From: a virus
DNA length: 50,048 nucleotides
Reading direction: 5' to 3' (one strand)
Virus record (IMG/VR): IMGVR_UViG_3300027917_000005
Location: 1-50,048 of that record
Shown here: positions 17,592-28,700 of the stretch, one piece after another
How positions within the stretch are numbered: position 1 is the stretch's first letter
Layout of the letters: each line of letters starts with the position of its first letter
Translations under genes and position numbers: made by a program
The notes under the pieces: model-generated
The model's database searches: none
Told to the model about the DNA's origin: nothing
Seen by the model: only the letters and a program-made list of their open reading frames with translations

Positions 17592-18248
17592 ATGAAATTA
17601 GAAGCTATCAGGAACGAAGTAGAGAATATAGTGGATGATGCTTCCTTCGATGCTGATACTATAGACGGCTATATCAATGATACTCTTGCATTAGTTGCAG
17701 GTCAAATAAATCTGCCGTCACTCAAGAGGATTGGTACAGTTGATACTGTAGTGAGTCAAGCATATACATCTTTGAATGGTGTCAGCCGAAGCTTTTCTGG
17801 TGTCCTAAGACGGGTTAAAAAAGCGGATGGGTCCGAACCGACAGTCTATCCGGACTTGGAGAGGTTGATGGATGACTACTATGATATGGATGCAGAAGGA
17901 GCTGTTGAAGCAGTAACTCTCGAAGGGTCAGTTCTGTGGTACCAAAAGGTGCCTTCCATTCCTGAGACACTTACTATACTATACTATGAGAACCCCTCAC
18001 CTCTTTTTAAGGATGAAGATGAACCTTCTGACTTTCCAGCCTATCTGCATAGGAAGTTGTTCGTTCATGGAACTGCGTTTATTATCTTTGATAAGATAGA
18101 GGATGGGGTGGAGGGAGAGAAGATTAATGCCAAGAGCCATTACTTTCATTCCCTTGACTCAAGGAATAGAGACTCTGGAATAAATAAGTTAAGGGAGTGG
18201 CTGGCAAGGACAACCCCTCATCACATTAGCAGCGTCTGGAGGTACTAA
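17592..18248 (+). CDS. Putative head-tail adaptor (gp4-like)
   Basis: This 218-residue protein is helical at the N-terminus (MKLEAIRNEVENIVDDASFD, then TIDGYINDTLALVAGQINLP). It continues with a beta middle and a C-terminal helical part. The IDGYIND..LALVAGQINLPSLKR pattern is typical of P22 gp4-like adaptors that extend the portal. Its stop overlaps the next ATG. Confidence 0.65.
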   Translation: MKLEAIRNEVENIVDDASFDADTIDGYINDTLALVAGQINLPSLKRIGTVDTVVSQAYTSLNGVSRSFSGVLRRVKKADGSEPTVYPDLERLMDDYYDMDAEGAVEAVTLEGSVLWYQKVPSIPETLTILYYENPSPLFKDEDEPSDFPAYLHRKLFVHGTAFIIFDKIEDGVEGEKINAKSHYFHSLDSRNRDSGINKLREWLARTTPHHISSVWRY

Positions 18249-19159
18249 TGTCGAAACCTGTGGTATGGCTTAGAGGCGCGAAGGGGCTGAACAATAGAGT
18301 TGATCCTCTTAGGCTGGAGTTTGATCCTGATACAGGTCTTCAGGACCTTGCTGTCGCTGTTAATGTAGATATTGATCATACAGGGAGAATTAGTAGAAGG
18401 AGAGGATGGGAGGCGACTGATATTACTGATCCCTGTCACAGCCTGTTTGCTCATGGGACTACAGCACTATTTGTGACAGGTACTAACTTGTGTGTGCTTG
18501 GAACAGACTTCAGCTATGCAGCCATTAGGACTGTTACTGCTGGTGCAAGGATGAGTTATGCTGTCTTGAATGATAGAATCTTCTATGGCAATGGATTCGA
18601 GACTGGTTATGTACGAGCAGGTGTATCGTATGCCTGGTCTATGCCAAGTAGTGTCCCTGGGGTTAGGAGCCTGAAGGAGTATTCTGATCCGCCTGTTGGG
18701 CATCTGCTGGCATATTACAAAGGAAGAATGTATGTTGTTCAAGGAGATATAGTCTGGTATAGTGAGTCCTTTGGTATCAATCTGTTTAATAGAGCTAGGA
18801 ATTATCTAGCTTTTGATTCGCATCTTCGTATGTTCCACCCAGTCAGAAGAGGAATCTGGATGGGCACACATTTTGAGACTTATTTCTTAGAGGGAGATAC
18901 CCCAAAGAACTTCACACTTCACAGAGTAGCTACATATCCTCCTATATTTGGAACTGATGTTGATATAGATTCTTCTAGAGTTGGTCGTGGAGAGTATAAA
19001 GGGATTGGAGTGATATGGACAAGCAGTGAAGGGATATGCTTAGGTACATCTGAAGGAGAGTTTATTAACCTTACTGAACGGAGACTTACTTACCCTAATG
19101 CTCTTGAAGGCACAGGAATCTACAACGGGTTTAAGTATATCTCTGTACTGGAGCCGTAA
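18248..19159 (+). CDS. Tail-hub/DNA-stabilisation protein (gp10-like, N-terminal part)
   Basis: GGAGGT precedes the ATG, which overlaps the prior stop. The 303-residue product has the start GAKGLNNRVDPLRL and VNVDIDHTGRISRRRGW, common in P22 gp10-like or other tail-hub beta-propeller proteins. The following gene begins two bases after its stop and looks like a continuation, so the family protein may be split in two here. Confidence 0.65.
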   Translation: MSKPVVWLRGAKGLNNRVDPLRLEFDPDTGLQDLAVAVNVDIDHTGRISRRRGWEATDITDPCHSLFAHGTTALFVTGTNLCVLGTDFSYAAIRTVTAGARMSYAVLNDRIFYGNGFETGYVRAGVSYAWSMPSSVPGVRSLKEYSDPPVGHLLAYYKGRMYVVQGDIVWYSESFGINLFNRARNYLAFDSHLRMFHPVRRGIWMGTHFETYFLEGDTPKNFTLHRVATYPPIFGTDVDIDSSRVGRGEYKGIGVIWTSSEGICLGTSEGEFINLTERRLTYPNALEGTGIYNGFKYISVLEP

Positions 19160-19160
19160 T

Positions 19161-19646
19161 ATGGCAACAGATAGACTTACATTATGTATAGCCTTGGAGA
19201 CATTAGCTCCTAGTCAGTACTCCAACTATAACTTCAACAGTATGTGCAGATTTGGTTCAAGAGTCCTTGGTGCTAATGAGGATGGTATTTTTATAGTTGG
19301 AGCAGCAGAGAAGGATGGGGAAGAGGATATTAATGCCAGATTCCGTACTCCATTAACTGACTTCAATGCTATCAATCAGAAGAGGCTGCGTAGACTTTAT
19401 GTTGGCTATCAGACTGATGGAAAGCTTGAGGTTAGTGTCAGAGCGGATGAGGGTACTGCTCTGGTTAGAGAACTGCATCCAAGGCATGAGGATGAGCGTC
19501 AGCATAGTCAGAAGGTCTCTATTGGAAGAGATAGGAAGGGAAGGTACTGGGATGTAGAGATCAGTAATGTCAATGGTGCTGACTTTGCTGTGGATGAAAT
19601 AACTGTAATTCCTATTGTTCTTGGCCCAAAACCTGAGGACGCATAA
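19161..19646 (+). CDS. Tail-hub-associated protein (possible C-terminal half of gp10-like protein)
   Basis: The ATG at 19161 lies one base after the previous stop with GGAG upstream. The 161-residue product is beta-rich, including FNAINQKRLRRLYVGYQTDG and VSIGRDRKGRYWDVEISN, a type of domain often found at the C-terminus of beta-propeller tail proteins. Either a natural split or a separate small subunit. The longer frame from 19098 overlaps the upstream gene and is less likely. Confidence 0.6.
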   Translation: MATDRLTLCIALETLAPSQYSNYNFNSMCRFGSRVLGANEDGIFIVGAAEKDGEEDINARFRTPLTDFNAINQKRLRRLYVGYQTDGKLEVSVRADEGTALVRELHPRHEDERQHSQKVSIGRDRKGRYWDVEISNVNGADFAVDEITVIPIVLGPKPEDA

Positions 19647-19657
19647 AGGAGAAACTA

Positions 19658-20398
19658 ATGGCTCTAAAATTTTCAACAGGTTTACGAGATATGCTCAATG
19701 GGCTCCAGGCTGAAGTGGTTGGGGCTATCATTGGAGTTGGCCTGACCTTTGTAGATGGTGGTGGGAGTGATGACAGCATCACTGACAGTGGTAATGGATT
19801 TGTGAGTGCAGGATTTGCCCCTGGCCAGAAGATCTTTGTTCAAGGATCCACCAGCAACGATGGTATATCAGGGACTAGGATTACTACAGTTGCAGCTGGA
19901 GCTATTGGACTACCAACTGGAACAGTTGCAGCCGAGGCTGGTCTTGCAGGAACAGTTGTAGCTGTTGCAGAGGGCGGTTCTCTCAAGGATATTATGAGGG
20001 ATGGGGCTATTCATATTTATTCTGGGTCTCAACCATCTTCACCAGATGATGCTGTGACTGGGAGCCTATTAGTTACTGTCACTGTATCTAGTGGATCCTG
20101 GGCTCATGGAGCATTTGCTAATGGCCTGGAGTTCGAGAACGATCCTCTGGATGGTGAGCTGGAGAAAAACTCTGATGTCTGGTCAGGGGTTGGAGTACAG
20201 GCAGGTACAGCAGGCTGGTTCAGGTTTGTTGCTAATCCTTCTGATGCTGGTGCTATTAGCACTATCCTAGCCAGGATGGATGGAAGTGTAGGAATCTCTG
20301 GAGCAGACCTGAATATGGCTCAGACCCAGATCACTGTGGGGAACACCTATACCATTGATGCTTTCAAGCTGACGTTACCTGAATATTACGGAGCCTAG
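19658..20398 (+). CDS. Virion beta protein (246 residues)
   Basis: It starts after AAAGGAG. Low-complexity Gly/Ala/Val-rich beta sequence dominates (ITTVAAGAIGLPTGTVAAEA), with RDGAIHIYSGSQPSSPDDA near residue 115. That segment resembles phage proteins from tail regions. Probably a tail protein; not assigned further. Confidence 0.6.
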   Translation: MALKFSTGLRDMLNGLQAEVVGAIIGVGLTFVDGGGSDDSITDSGNGFVSAGFAPGQKIFVQGSTSNDGISGTRITTVAAGAIGLPTGTVAAEAGLAGTVVAVAEGGSLKDIMRDGAIHIYSGSQPSSPDDAVTGSLLVTVTVSSGSWAHGAFANGLEFENDPLDGELEKNSDVWSGVGVQAGTAGWFRFVANPSDAGAISTILARMDGSVGISGADLNMAQTQITVGNTYTIDAFKLTLPEYYGA

Positions 20399-20401
20399 TA
20401 G

Positions 20402-21241
20402 ATGGCCTTTGATCCGAATGTCTATGATGAGGTAACTGTTCAGGAGTCAGTAACTGCAGAGTTACCTGATGCCCTGGGAATCTCAGTATATGATACCGTA
20501 TCTGTTACTGATTCAGTAGTAATGGGTGGGATCACTCGAAGGATCTCTGTCTATGAATCAGTAGCAGTCACTGAGTATCTTAAAACATTCAGTCTACGTA
20601 TCTATACTGACCCAAGACCTGATCGTAATCCTAGGTGGCCAGTCTGGGAGCTTGAAGCATCTACTCAGACTGTGCTAAGATTCCATCAGCATATGCCTGG
20701 GAGGACGATAGAAGCCCATTCTGGTGCCAATCTTAAATCTACTAGGATTCCAGTGCGGTCTTTGGAAGGGAGCGGTGAATCCCATCCGCTCCTAACCCTA
20801 GACAGTACTATGCCTACATATAGTCTTACAGGTTATCTTGGAGCTAGATTAAATAAGATCATACCATGCTGCAGATTTGAGGGGACATTTGTAGATTTTG
20901 TAATTGTCCGTCTAGAGAAGACTGCGCCTGGATGGGAAATTGATGCAGCAATGATCATTGAGGTTGATCTTAGAGTCAGCTCTAGGATTCCAAGATGGAA
21001 AGTTGCAGCAACTCTTAGCTCAGAGGATACTGCCTCAGTTAACAAGAGAATACCTTACTGGACAGTAACTTCAACACTCTTAGCTGGACTAGATATGGAA
21101 ACTGATGGGAAGGTTCCAGTGAGAGCAATAGATGCTTCAGTGTATTCTGATGGGATGATACTGGATACTAATATACCAATCAGAGATTTATCTGATGCCT
21201 CTGCAGCTGATCGCAGTCGGTTTACAGGTATTGTTCTATGA
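20402..21241 (+). CDS. Repeat-rich tail protein sharing VYDEVTVxE modules with the giant fibre
   Basis: The N-terminal 60 residues carry three copies of the short repeat seen in the 1708-residue protein (NVYDEVTVQESV, SVYDTVSVTDSV, SVYESVAVTEYL). The rest consists of degenerate 30-40-residue beta repeats with RIPRWKVAATL, RIPYWTVTSTL and KVPVRAIDASV at equivalent places. Probably a tail or fibre component. It overlaps the next gene by four bases. Confidence 0.65.
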   Translation: MAFDPNVYDEVTVQESVTAELPDALGISVYDTVSVTDSVVMGGITRRISVYESVAVTEYLKTFSLRIYTDPRPDRNPRWPVWELEASTQTVLRFHQHMPGRTIEAHSGANLKSTRIPVRSLEGSGESHPLLTLDSTMPTYSLTGYLGARLNKIIPCCRFEGTFVDFVIVRLEKTAPGWEIDAAMIIEVDLRVSSRIPRWKVAATLSSEDTASVNKRIPYWTVTSTLLAGLDMETDGKVPVRAIDASVYSDGMILDTNIPIRDLSDASAADRSRFTGIVL

Positions 21242-22884
21242 CTAAGCTTCTTTACCATGAAGTAGCCCCACATACTGGACACAATCTTGATGGATTCGAT
21301 CCTGTTACCTCTCCTATAGAATCTGAGGTAAGATTCAGGGGTTGTATAGTACGCTCAGCAGGTGGGGGAATAGTAAATGCTATGCAGTATGCAGGGCAGG
21401 CCTATGCTTTACTACAAAAGCAAAAGCTCCTAGTTGGTGAAGATCAAGATGTTGTTGTAACAAGTAGATCATTTCCATGGGCTGCCTATACAGTCCAAAG
21501 CATAGCTGGAGTTGACATAATAACAATCTGGACTCCTCCCCCAGAGTATGTACCTCCAGAGCCTGAGCCTGAACCAAAGATAGTTAGTGAGATAGAGGAG
21601 TTTCTTGCTTGGGATTTAATAGGGTCTATAGAAATATTCAGTCTTGAATACGCAGAAATGATACCTTACGAGTATATGCTGATTGAGGATGTAAGAACCT
21701 TAAAGATTGCAGATCGTCTTCCTAATCCTTATGTTATGACTACTGCTATGGCTCTTGTAGGTGCTGCTAGTTTTCCTACTCCGCTCAGGTTTAAAGAGTT
21801 AGTTCCAGTTGTACCACTTCAGCGTGAGGGCTTAAGGACCTTCTATCCACACCATCTGGGATATAGCCTATACGAGTGGAATAAGTTCAACATCTTCTCC
21901 CAGCTTCATGCTCCTGATATAGATCCCTGGGGAATATTTCGTCCTTGTATACAAAACTGGGGATCTGAGGAGAATCCAGTGAAGGGCCCAGGTATAGCCC
22001 GTGTTGCGGAGAATATAGATACGACTACTTTAGAGTGGCCAGCAGGTTATATGGCAGAAAGTATGTACTGGATAGAATGCTGCACTTCAGGTAGGAATGT
22101 AATAATTTGGGATGCTACTGCCTGGGCGTGTCCTGCAGGAGTTACCTGTACTTGGTGTGCAATAAATGTTATAATGCCAGCTCTAGGTCCTAACTCTGGT
22201 ACGTGGATAGGCTCATGGGACACAATAACTATTGGCATCTGGCATCCACAGGCGATAGAACGTGGAGATGGAGAATTTGTATTTGAGCTTGATGATCCTG
22301 AAGTACCTTATGTCAAGCTTGCCTATACATCAGAAGATAGATTTGCCTATGGAGCCACCTCTGAGGATGGAAGACTTTCATGTACCTGTTACCAACTTAC
22401 CCATGATTGGACTGAAGATTGGGAGGTGAGAGAATATTTTATACTATGCAAGGCTGAAGGATCAGAGTATTTGTATAAGGCCTTTGAGGATCACACTTAC
22501 AGTGAATCTGAGAGAATGGATAAGCAGGGTGCTATAAGAGAGTGTACTATATATGAATCAGGGAGCAGAGCTTACTTCCTATTCACCACTGTAAGGAAGG
22601 AGTTTCCCTGGGATGGGGATCACAACGAGCAATACTTCCTTCAGTATCATGTTATAACCTTTTATGATAAAGAATTCGTGCATTATCAGAGTCGTGAACT
22701 TCAAGGTTCCTTGGAGTCTTATCCTGATCCTCCTCCTGGATCAGTTCCAAGTGAGGACGGGGTAACTGGTGAGGGATTAGTACCCTACACTTTCAGAGAT
22801 CCAATTACTGGTGCGGATATAACTAAATATAATCCAGGAACATTCAGGTTAGTTAGAAGAATACCTACTGGTATGTCTTTCTAA
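21238..22884 (+). CDS. Large tail/fibre protein of unknown type (548 residues)
   Basis: The ATG overlaps the previous stop. An N-terminal domain (1-95) is followed by a proline/glutamate linker (PPPEYVPPEPEPEPK, about 101-115) and a long domain rich in Trp and Tyr. That aromatic content would suit glycan binding. No family is recognised. The position in the tail region suggests a virion protein. Confidence 0.55.
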   Translation: MTKLLYHEVAPHTGHNLDGFDPVTSPIESEVRFRGCIVRSAGGGIVNAMQYAGQAYALLQKQKLLVGEDQDVVVTSRSFPWAAYTVQSIAGVDIITIWTPPPEYVPPEPEPEPKIVSEIEEFLAWDLIGSIEIFSLEYAEMIPYEYMLIEDVRTLKIADRLPNPYVMTTAMALVGAASFPTPLRFKELVPVVPLQREGLRTFYPHHLGYSLYEWNKFNIFSQLHAPDIDPWGIFRPCIQNWGSEENPVKGPGIARVAENIDTTTLEWPAGYMAESMYWIECCTSGRNVIIWDATAWACPAGVTCTWCAINVIMPALGPNSGTWIGSWDTITIGIWHPQAIERGDGEFVFELDDPEVPYVKLAYTSEDRFAYGATSEDGRLSCTCYQLTHDWTEDWEVREYFILCKAEGSEYLYKAFEDHTYSESERMDKQGAIRECTIYESGSRAYFLFTTVRKEFPWDGDHNEQYFLQYHVITFYDKEFVHYQSRELQGSLESYPDPPPGSVPSEDGVTGEGLVPYTFRDPITGADITKYNPGTFRLVRRIPTGMSF

Positions 22885-22894
22885 AGGAGGAAAC

Positions 22895-24829
22895 ATGGCC
22901 ACAACTGATACTACTGATATTCTAGCAATATTACAAGCTGTGTTAGATGCTGCTGCATTGTCTAGAGAGGAGGCATATGCTGCAATGGCTGAAATGATGG
23001 ACTATATACAGAATTTGCCTCCTTCAGAGGGAATAAGCCCAGAAACTGATCCTCCTTCAGAGGCAGCAGCAAGTCTTAACGCTCTTTCTCTTACATTTCC
23101 TGGGTCTCCTCTTGTCAGAGATACTCAGATGGCTAGTGTTCCATTCACTCAACCTATTCCAGATTTCACTGAGCCTATCATAGATGATTCTGATCCTCCT
23201 CCATTCAATGTTCCAGATCCTGGGTTCCAGATTCCTCCTCCTCCTAATGTCGACTGGCCTATATATACTGAGACCCCTCCGAGTCTAGATACCGTGGAGA
23301 TTCCAGGTGCTCCTTCAATTGAGCTTCCTGTAATACCAGATATATCTGATATATCAGTTCCATCTCCTCCAAACTATAACATTCCAGATTTTGAGGGAGA
23401 GCTTCCTGTAGATGATCTGACTCCTCCTACTCCTACGTTTTCGTGGAGTGAAGAATTATACAACAGTGCACTTAAGCAGCGACTCTCATCTCATCTCTAT
23501 GATCAGCTAGTTGCAGGAGGTACTGGATTAAATGAGGAAACTGAGCAGGCTATCTATGATAGGGCAGTATCTCGATTGAGAGAGAAAGAAGAGGAGTTGG
23601 TTATTGAGGCTACTGACTACTTCGCAGCCAGAGGATTTACATTGCCTCCAGGAGTATTAAGTGGCAGGTTGCTAGAGATAAACAATGTCATACTACAATC
23701 AAGGGAGGATCTTAACAACGATATCTTAGTACAGCAAAGTAACCTTGCCCAGAAGAATACCCACTTTACTATTGATCAGTCGAGACAATGGGAGAATACT
23801 CTAATAGCGTTTCATAATCAGGTACAGCAGAGAACATTTGATGCTGCAAAGTTCACTCTTGAAGCTGCTCTCCTAGTATATGCAAACAGAGTAGAAGCAT
23901 ATAAGGCAAGATTACAAGCCTATAGAGCTCAGGCTGACATCTACGTAGCTCGTATTCAGGGAGAGGCTGCCAAGGCAGAGTTCTACAAGGCTCAGATAGC
24001 TGGAGTGCAAGCATCTGTTGAAGTTAAGAAGGCTCTAGTAGATGCCTATACTGCTCAAGTAAACGGCCTACAGGCTCTGATGCAGCTCTATAGGACTGAG
24101 ATGGAAGGTGCTCGTATCCACTCTGAGATTGAGAGAAACAAGATAGAAAACTTCAGAGCTCTTGTCCAAGCCTACGTTGCTCGTGTAGAAGCAGCCACCT
24201 CCAGATATGAAGGGTATAAGGCACAGATTGAAGGTGAGAAGGCCAAGGCTGATTACTACCAGTCACGTGTCCAAGGCTACACGAGTATGGTACAAGCATA
24301 TAAGGCTAGAGCTGATATTGATATTGCAAGAGCTACAGCTCTGGTAGAGTTTAACAAGGCACAAGTAGCAATCTATGAAGCAGCAGTTAGAAAGTATGCA
24401 ACTGACGTAGAGTATGCTTATAGATCTGCTGACACTATAATTAAGGTAGATGGATTGAGAGTAAACGTATTCAGTACAGAGGGGCAGATATATGGGTCTG
24501 AACTTGATGCTGCTGCTCGTGAGTTTGCAGCTAGAATACAGCAACTAATTGCTGAGATAGAAGCAGCAGTAAGAAGATATGATATTGCTACAAGAGCACA
24601 GGAAACTAATCTGGAGCAAGTACAGGAAACTGCCAGAACTATGGCTAGGACGGCAGCGCAAGTAAATGCTGCTGCTATAAGTACAGTGACTAGCTCGACT
24701 CATCATGGCTATAATTGGACAACAGCCTCATCTAAGGTTGAGTCTGAGGTAAAAAGTAGCGTGACACAGGATATAACACAAAATCACTGGCTATGGCAGT
24801 ACATCCATACTTTTGAAGAAGGTACTTAA
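22895..24829 (+). CDS. Long alpha-helical virion protein with proline-rich neck
   Basis: This 644-residue protein starts after AAAGGAGG. Residues about 70-190 are Pro/Ile/Asp-rich with PDI-type motifs. About 190-600 form a continuous helix with repeating units such as YKARLQAYRAQADIYVARIQ and YKAQIEGEKAKADYYQSRVQ. The Tyr-x-x-x-Ala spacing suggests a long coiled coil. A tail-needle, stalk or ejected internal protein would fit; the exact role is not shown. Confidence 0.6.
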   Translation: MATTDTTDILAILQAVLDAAALSREEAYAAMAEMMDYIQNLPPSEGISPETDPPSEAAASLNALSLTFPGSPLVRDTQMASVPFTQPIPDFTEPIIDDSDPPPFNVPDPGFQIPPPPNVDWPIYTETPPSLDTVEIPGAPSIELPVIPDISDISVPSPPNYNIPDFEGELPVDDLTPPTPTFSWSEELYNSALKQRLSSHLYDQLVAGGTGLNEETEQAIYDRAVSRLREKEEELVIEATDYFAARGFTLPPGVLSGRLLEINNVILQSREDLNNDILVQQSNLAQKNTHFTIDQSRQWENTLIAFHNQVQQRTFDAAKFTLEAALLVYANRVEAYKARLQAYRAQADIYVARIQGEAAKAEFYKAQIAGVQASVEVKKALVDAYTAQVNGLQALMQLYRTEMEGARIHSEIERNKIENFRALVQAYVARVEAATSRYEGYKAQIEGEKAKADYYQSRVQGYTSMVQAYKARADIDIARATALVEFNKAQVAIYEAAVRKYATDVEYAYRSADTIIKVDGLRVNVFSTEGQIYGSELDAAAREFAARIQQLIAEIEAAVRRYDIATRAQETNLEQVQETARTMARTAAQVNAAAISTVTSSTHHGYNWTTASSKVESEVKSSVTQDITQNHWLWQYIHTFEEGT

Positions 24830-24849
24830 CAGATGTATAGGAGGAGATA

Positions 24850-25695
24850 ATGAAGTCCTACTTTGAAGACAATCCCTGGTTGGCAGGGGAGCTAGGTTTC
24901 CGTGACTTAAGCGAAATTCTTGGAAAAGGAGGAGGAGTAGGGGCACTGACTGAGAATGAGACAATTCGAGGTCTTGGAACTTCTAGTATAAGAGCACTCA
25001 TGAAGGACTGGACTTCTAAAGGAGACTACTGGTCTGGAACTCATCCAGGACTGAAAATAGAACCAGGGAAGAGAGTAGTCGCTCCTTCTGGCGGGGCCGT
25101 TCCTGAGAAGGCAGCCCAGCCTCGTTATGCTGCAGAGACGCACCCCGCAGCTATCAGAGATGTGACAACTGGACTGCTCCGTATCCCTACTAAGCGTGAA
25201 GATTTAATAGAGTCTCTACGAGTGATGAGCGGAAATCAAACAGTTTCCCCAAGACAATACTTCAATCCTCATACAGGCATTAACTACCCAAATATTCTTG
25301 AAGGTATGTGGGGAGGGATTCCCAAGACTGATCCTGAGAGGATCAAGGCTCAGGCAGATATTGCAACAGCTGGTATAGGTGCTGGCTTTCAGAAGGACTT
25401 AGTAGGTCAATTACAACAGGCAATCAAAGATCTTAGTCCCACTGATACCACAACTAGTACTACAGCTCCTCCTGCTGAAGTGGCTAGACCTGGTGGTTAT
25501 GCAATGTCAGCAGCTGAACGAGCAAAACTTGGTACCTTCGAAACTCCAGAACCACCAGAGAATGAGCCTACAGATTACAGCGAGGAGATACTAGAAGAAA
25601 TAGCAGCCCAGACCAACCTCAGGCGTTACAATGAAGAGGAGCGAAGGCGCAAGAAAAGATTAGCAGAATGGCCAGCTTATCTTGAAGGATTCTAA
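24850..25695 (+). CDS. Internal virion/ejection-type protein (281 residues)
   Basis: It starts after TAGGAGG. The product is polar, with a Thr/Pro-rich linker (about 195-210) and a charged helical end (EEILEEIAAQTNLRRYNEEE). It sits between the coiled-coil protein and the giant ejection-type protein, where podoviruses keep internal proteins. No family recognised. Its stop touches operator site 5. Confidence 0.5.
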   Translation: MKSYFEDNPWLAGELGFRDLSEILGKGGGVGALTENETIRGLGTSSIRALMKDWTSKGDYWSGTHPGLKIEPGKRVVAPSGGAVPEKAAQPRYAAETHPAAIRDVTTGLLRIPTKREDLIESLRVMSGNQTVSPRQYFNPHTGINYPNILEGMWGGIPKTDPERIKAQADIATAGIGAGFQKDLVGQLQQAIKDLSPTDTTTSTTAPPAEVARPGGYAMSAAERAKLGTFETPEPPENEPTDYSEEILEEIAAQTNLRRYNEEERRRKKRLAEWPAYLEGF

Positions 25696-25723
25696 GTGAA
25701 AATGTCAATTATTGACGTTTCTT
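25695..25723 (-). promoter_or_regulatory. Dispersed 29-bp operator, site 5 (minus orientation)
   Basis: The core at 25700-25720 (AAATGTCAAT-T-ATTGACGTTT) fills the gap between the upstream stop and the ribosome site of the giant protein at 25742. Confidence 0.83.
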
Positions 25724-25741
25724 AGTAGTAGTGGAGGTGAA

Positions 25742-28700
25742 ATGGCAAGTAGTGCATTCGGAGTATATCTAGGAATGTTGATGGGCGAGTTACAGGAACG
25801 CCAAAAAGCAGAAGCGGAGAAAGTCAAGCTTCTGGGCGATCCTGAGAAGTCGGACAAACTCGTAGCCTCTTTTGCAAAGGTACTGTCTCCAGTAAAGAGG
25901 GCTCCAGCTAAGGGGAAGTTTGCTCTTGAGACTGAGGGTCTGGATTATGTTATCCCATCTGATCATCCTATGAAGGGATACGGCCTCCAGCTTCGGGAGA
26001 AATTTACTCAAGCCCTTGCTGATCCTAGGTATCGTGGTGAGCGGGCACATAAGATTCTTAAGGGCCTAGCAGAGGGTATGTACACTGCTAAGGATCCAAC
26101 AACCGGAGAGTCCAGATACACTGAATCACTACGATATAAGCATATGGCAGACACCTCTCTATTTCAAATTGGAGATGATGAGAGGTTTACTAAGCCACCT
26201 TTATATGATCAGTACAGGACAGCTGTAAAAGAAGAGTTCAAGAAGGCTGCAGCAAAGGAGGACTGGTTTGCAAGCCCGAGAGATATAGCTACATCAGCAG
26301 GGGCCTTTGGTGCTATAACTGCTCTCCCTCTCAGCATAACTGGTCCAGCATCTGGGGCTGCGGGGTTTGTCACTGGTGCAGTTACAGGTGCATTAGTTGA
26401 GACTTTGGCTCATCCATTAAGGAAGTTTGTGCATAGTACTGAATGGGGACAGACCAGGATGCACTCTGACAAACTTCTAGATAAGGCTAAGGTACTAGGA
26501 GTTGATTTAGCCCTGGAGCTGCCAGCAGTTGTTAGGGGTGAGGCAGTTGCTAGAAGGCTGTTCACTATTCCTAGACTTGCTGCAAGACAAATGGTTGCCT
26601 CTCCGACTGCTGCAAATGTGCTTAATATGTCTAGGCTCACAGCAGCGGCTAAGGCTGGAGCTACGTCTGAGGAACTGGCTACTATGCTGTCTGGTGCAGT
26701 TAAAGCGAAGTATGACTTGGGCCTTGGAGTTGATAGCTTTAAAGAAGCTCTTGCAGTTCTTAAGAGTGGTTTCTCTCCGAGGATAGGTGGTGCTGCTGAT
26801 CCAAGGAGAATACTGTTTAAGGCACTTGATCGTCCCCCACTGTCAAGACCTAGAGGTACTACAACTGGACTAGGCCCAACTCCTGAAATATCAGCAGAGG
26901 TAGGAATGGCAGAAGAAGCTGCATACAGAGGACAGAGGGAGATACTGGATATCACTGGAAGTGATATGACTCATGAGCAGGTTTACAAGGCATTTAGTGG
27001 ACTTGACGATGTAGGATTAGAGGAGGCATTGAATAATCCTAGTGGTATCCGAGTAGGTACTCTCCACGCAGCAGATAGACAATCTGCTAGAGAGCTAGTC
27101 ACTGGTGTTACTCCTACCACTGTAGCTGAAAAGGTTTCCGCACTTCGTGCTGCCAGAGTTGAAAAGACTCAGGCCAAGTCTGGAGTAAAGGTACTTGACA
27201 GAATGGAGGAGGAGATTGGGAAGATAGAGGCTTGGTCTGAGAGGCAGGCTGAGAAGTTTCCAGAGAAAGCAGAGGAGATTAGGGGCAGGACAGCAGAACT
27301 TGTCACTAAGACAAGGGAGCTTCATGCTCAGACTGCTGCTGCACTTGGGGAAGTGGCTACTCCAGATAATGCCTTTAAGGTTAAGAATCTTGCTCTGCTT
27401 ATCAGGAAGCGAGAAGCCTTAAAGGACCAGATTCGTCAGAGTGTTTCTTTGCAAGCTAGACACAGAGAAGGACAGATGGTAACCCTTGCAGATAGGGCAA
27501 AGCTTGGTTCTATCCAAGCAGAAGTGGATAAGTTGAATAGATATATAAGATCTATTGAGCTTGAGCTTGATCCTGCATCTAGTGAAGTAGTTAAGAGAGG
27601 GACTGGTGTATCTGCTGGAGAGCTGGATCATGGAAATGCCAGAGCTGCTTTGTCAGAGGTTCAGAAAGAAGCCTACGATGCTGCTGTTTACTCACTTAGT
27701 CAGGGGGAGGGTGGCCTTCTAAAGAACGATCCTGAGGCGGTGAAGAAGCTGCTTGGACGTAGGGTTACTTACGCAGGACCAAGAGAAGCTGAGAAGCTCC
27801 TAACCAGTGAATCTAAGAAGGTTCAGGAGAAGCTTGCTGCAATGTATAAGGTTGACCCAGAGAAGACCCCTGCTGCCATTACTAAGGAGATGGAGGGACT
27901 TAGTCATCAGGAGGCCTATGATGCTGTAGATGAGCTGCATGAGAGGCTCTGGACAAAGTATTTTCCTGATCGTCCGTATACTGAAGTTCCTACAGAGGCA
28001 GTTGTTGAGATACCTGAGGGTCCTCTGACAGTCAAGATGACTGGAGAAGAGGTGCTGACAAAATATGCAGACACCTCTGAACTGTATGCTAAGATGTCTG
28101 CAAAGGAGAATGCTGCTTTAGATGCAGCAATAGCTGTTGAAGAGAAGAAGGCTATAGCAGAGGGAATAGTTTCTCCTGGTGAGAGAGTTCCAGGGATAAC
28201 TAGTCTGGAGCATTATAAGAGGATTAGGACAGGAAAGGATTTGTTTACTGAACATACTGGCTGGAGACCTGTACCAGCAGGAGCAAAGGAAGCAGAGGCT
28301 GCAGCTGCTCTTGAGGGCAAGTATCTTCCTATTACAAGAGATGATGCTTATGCACTTGTTAAAGAGATAGGAACGAAGCATACTGCTGGAGACATCGGTA
28401 ATGAGGAAGCTCTACATATGATGATCCAGTTGGATGAGGCAATTGCTGGATCAAGGAATATATCTGATATAGACAAGATGCTTCTAAGAGAAGGTATAGT
28501 GACTGGTAGAGATTTCACTGGACCAACAGCTGCTCTACCTACTTCCACAGGTGTTATAATATCACAGCTAAAGAAGAGAATATCTCTAATATCTTTCTTT
28601 GCTGCCCTTGGTCTGAGTCCTGCCTTATTCAATCTCTTCTCTCCAAGGGAAGCAGAGGCAGGTGTTATTAGCTCAGCAGCCAAGGCCGTTCCTACAGCAA

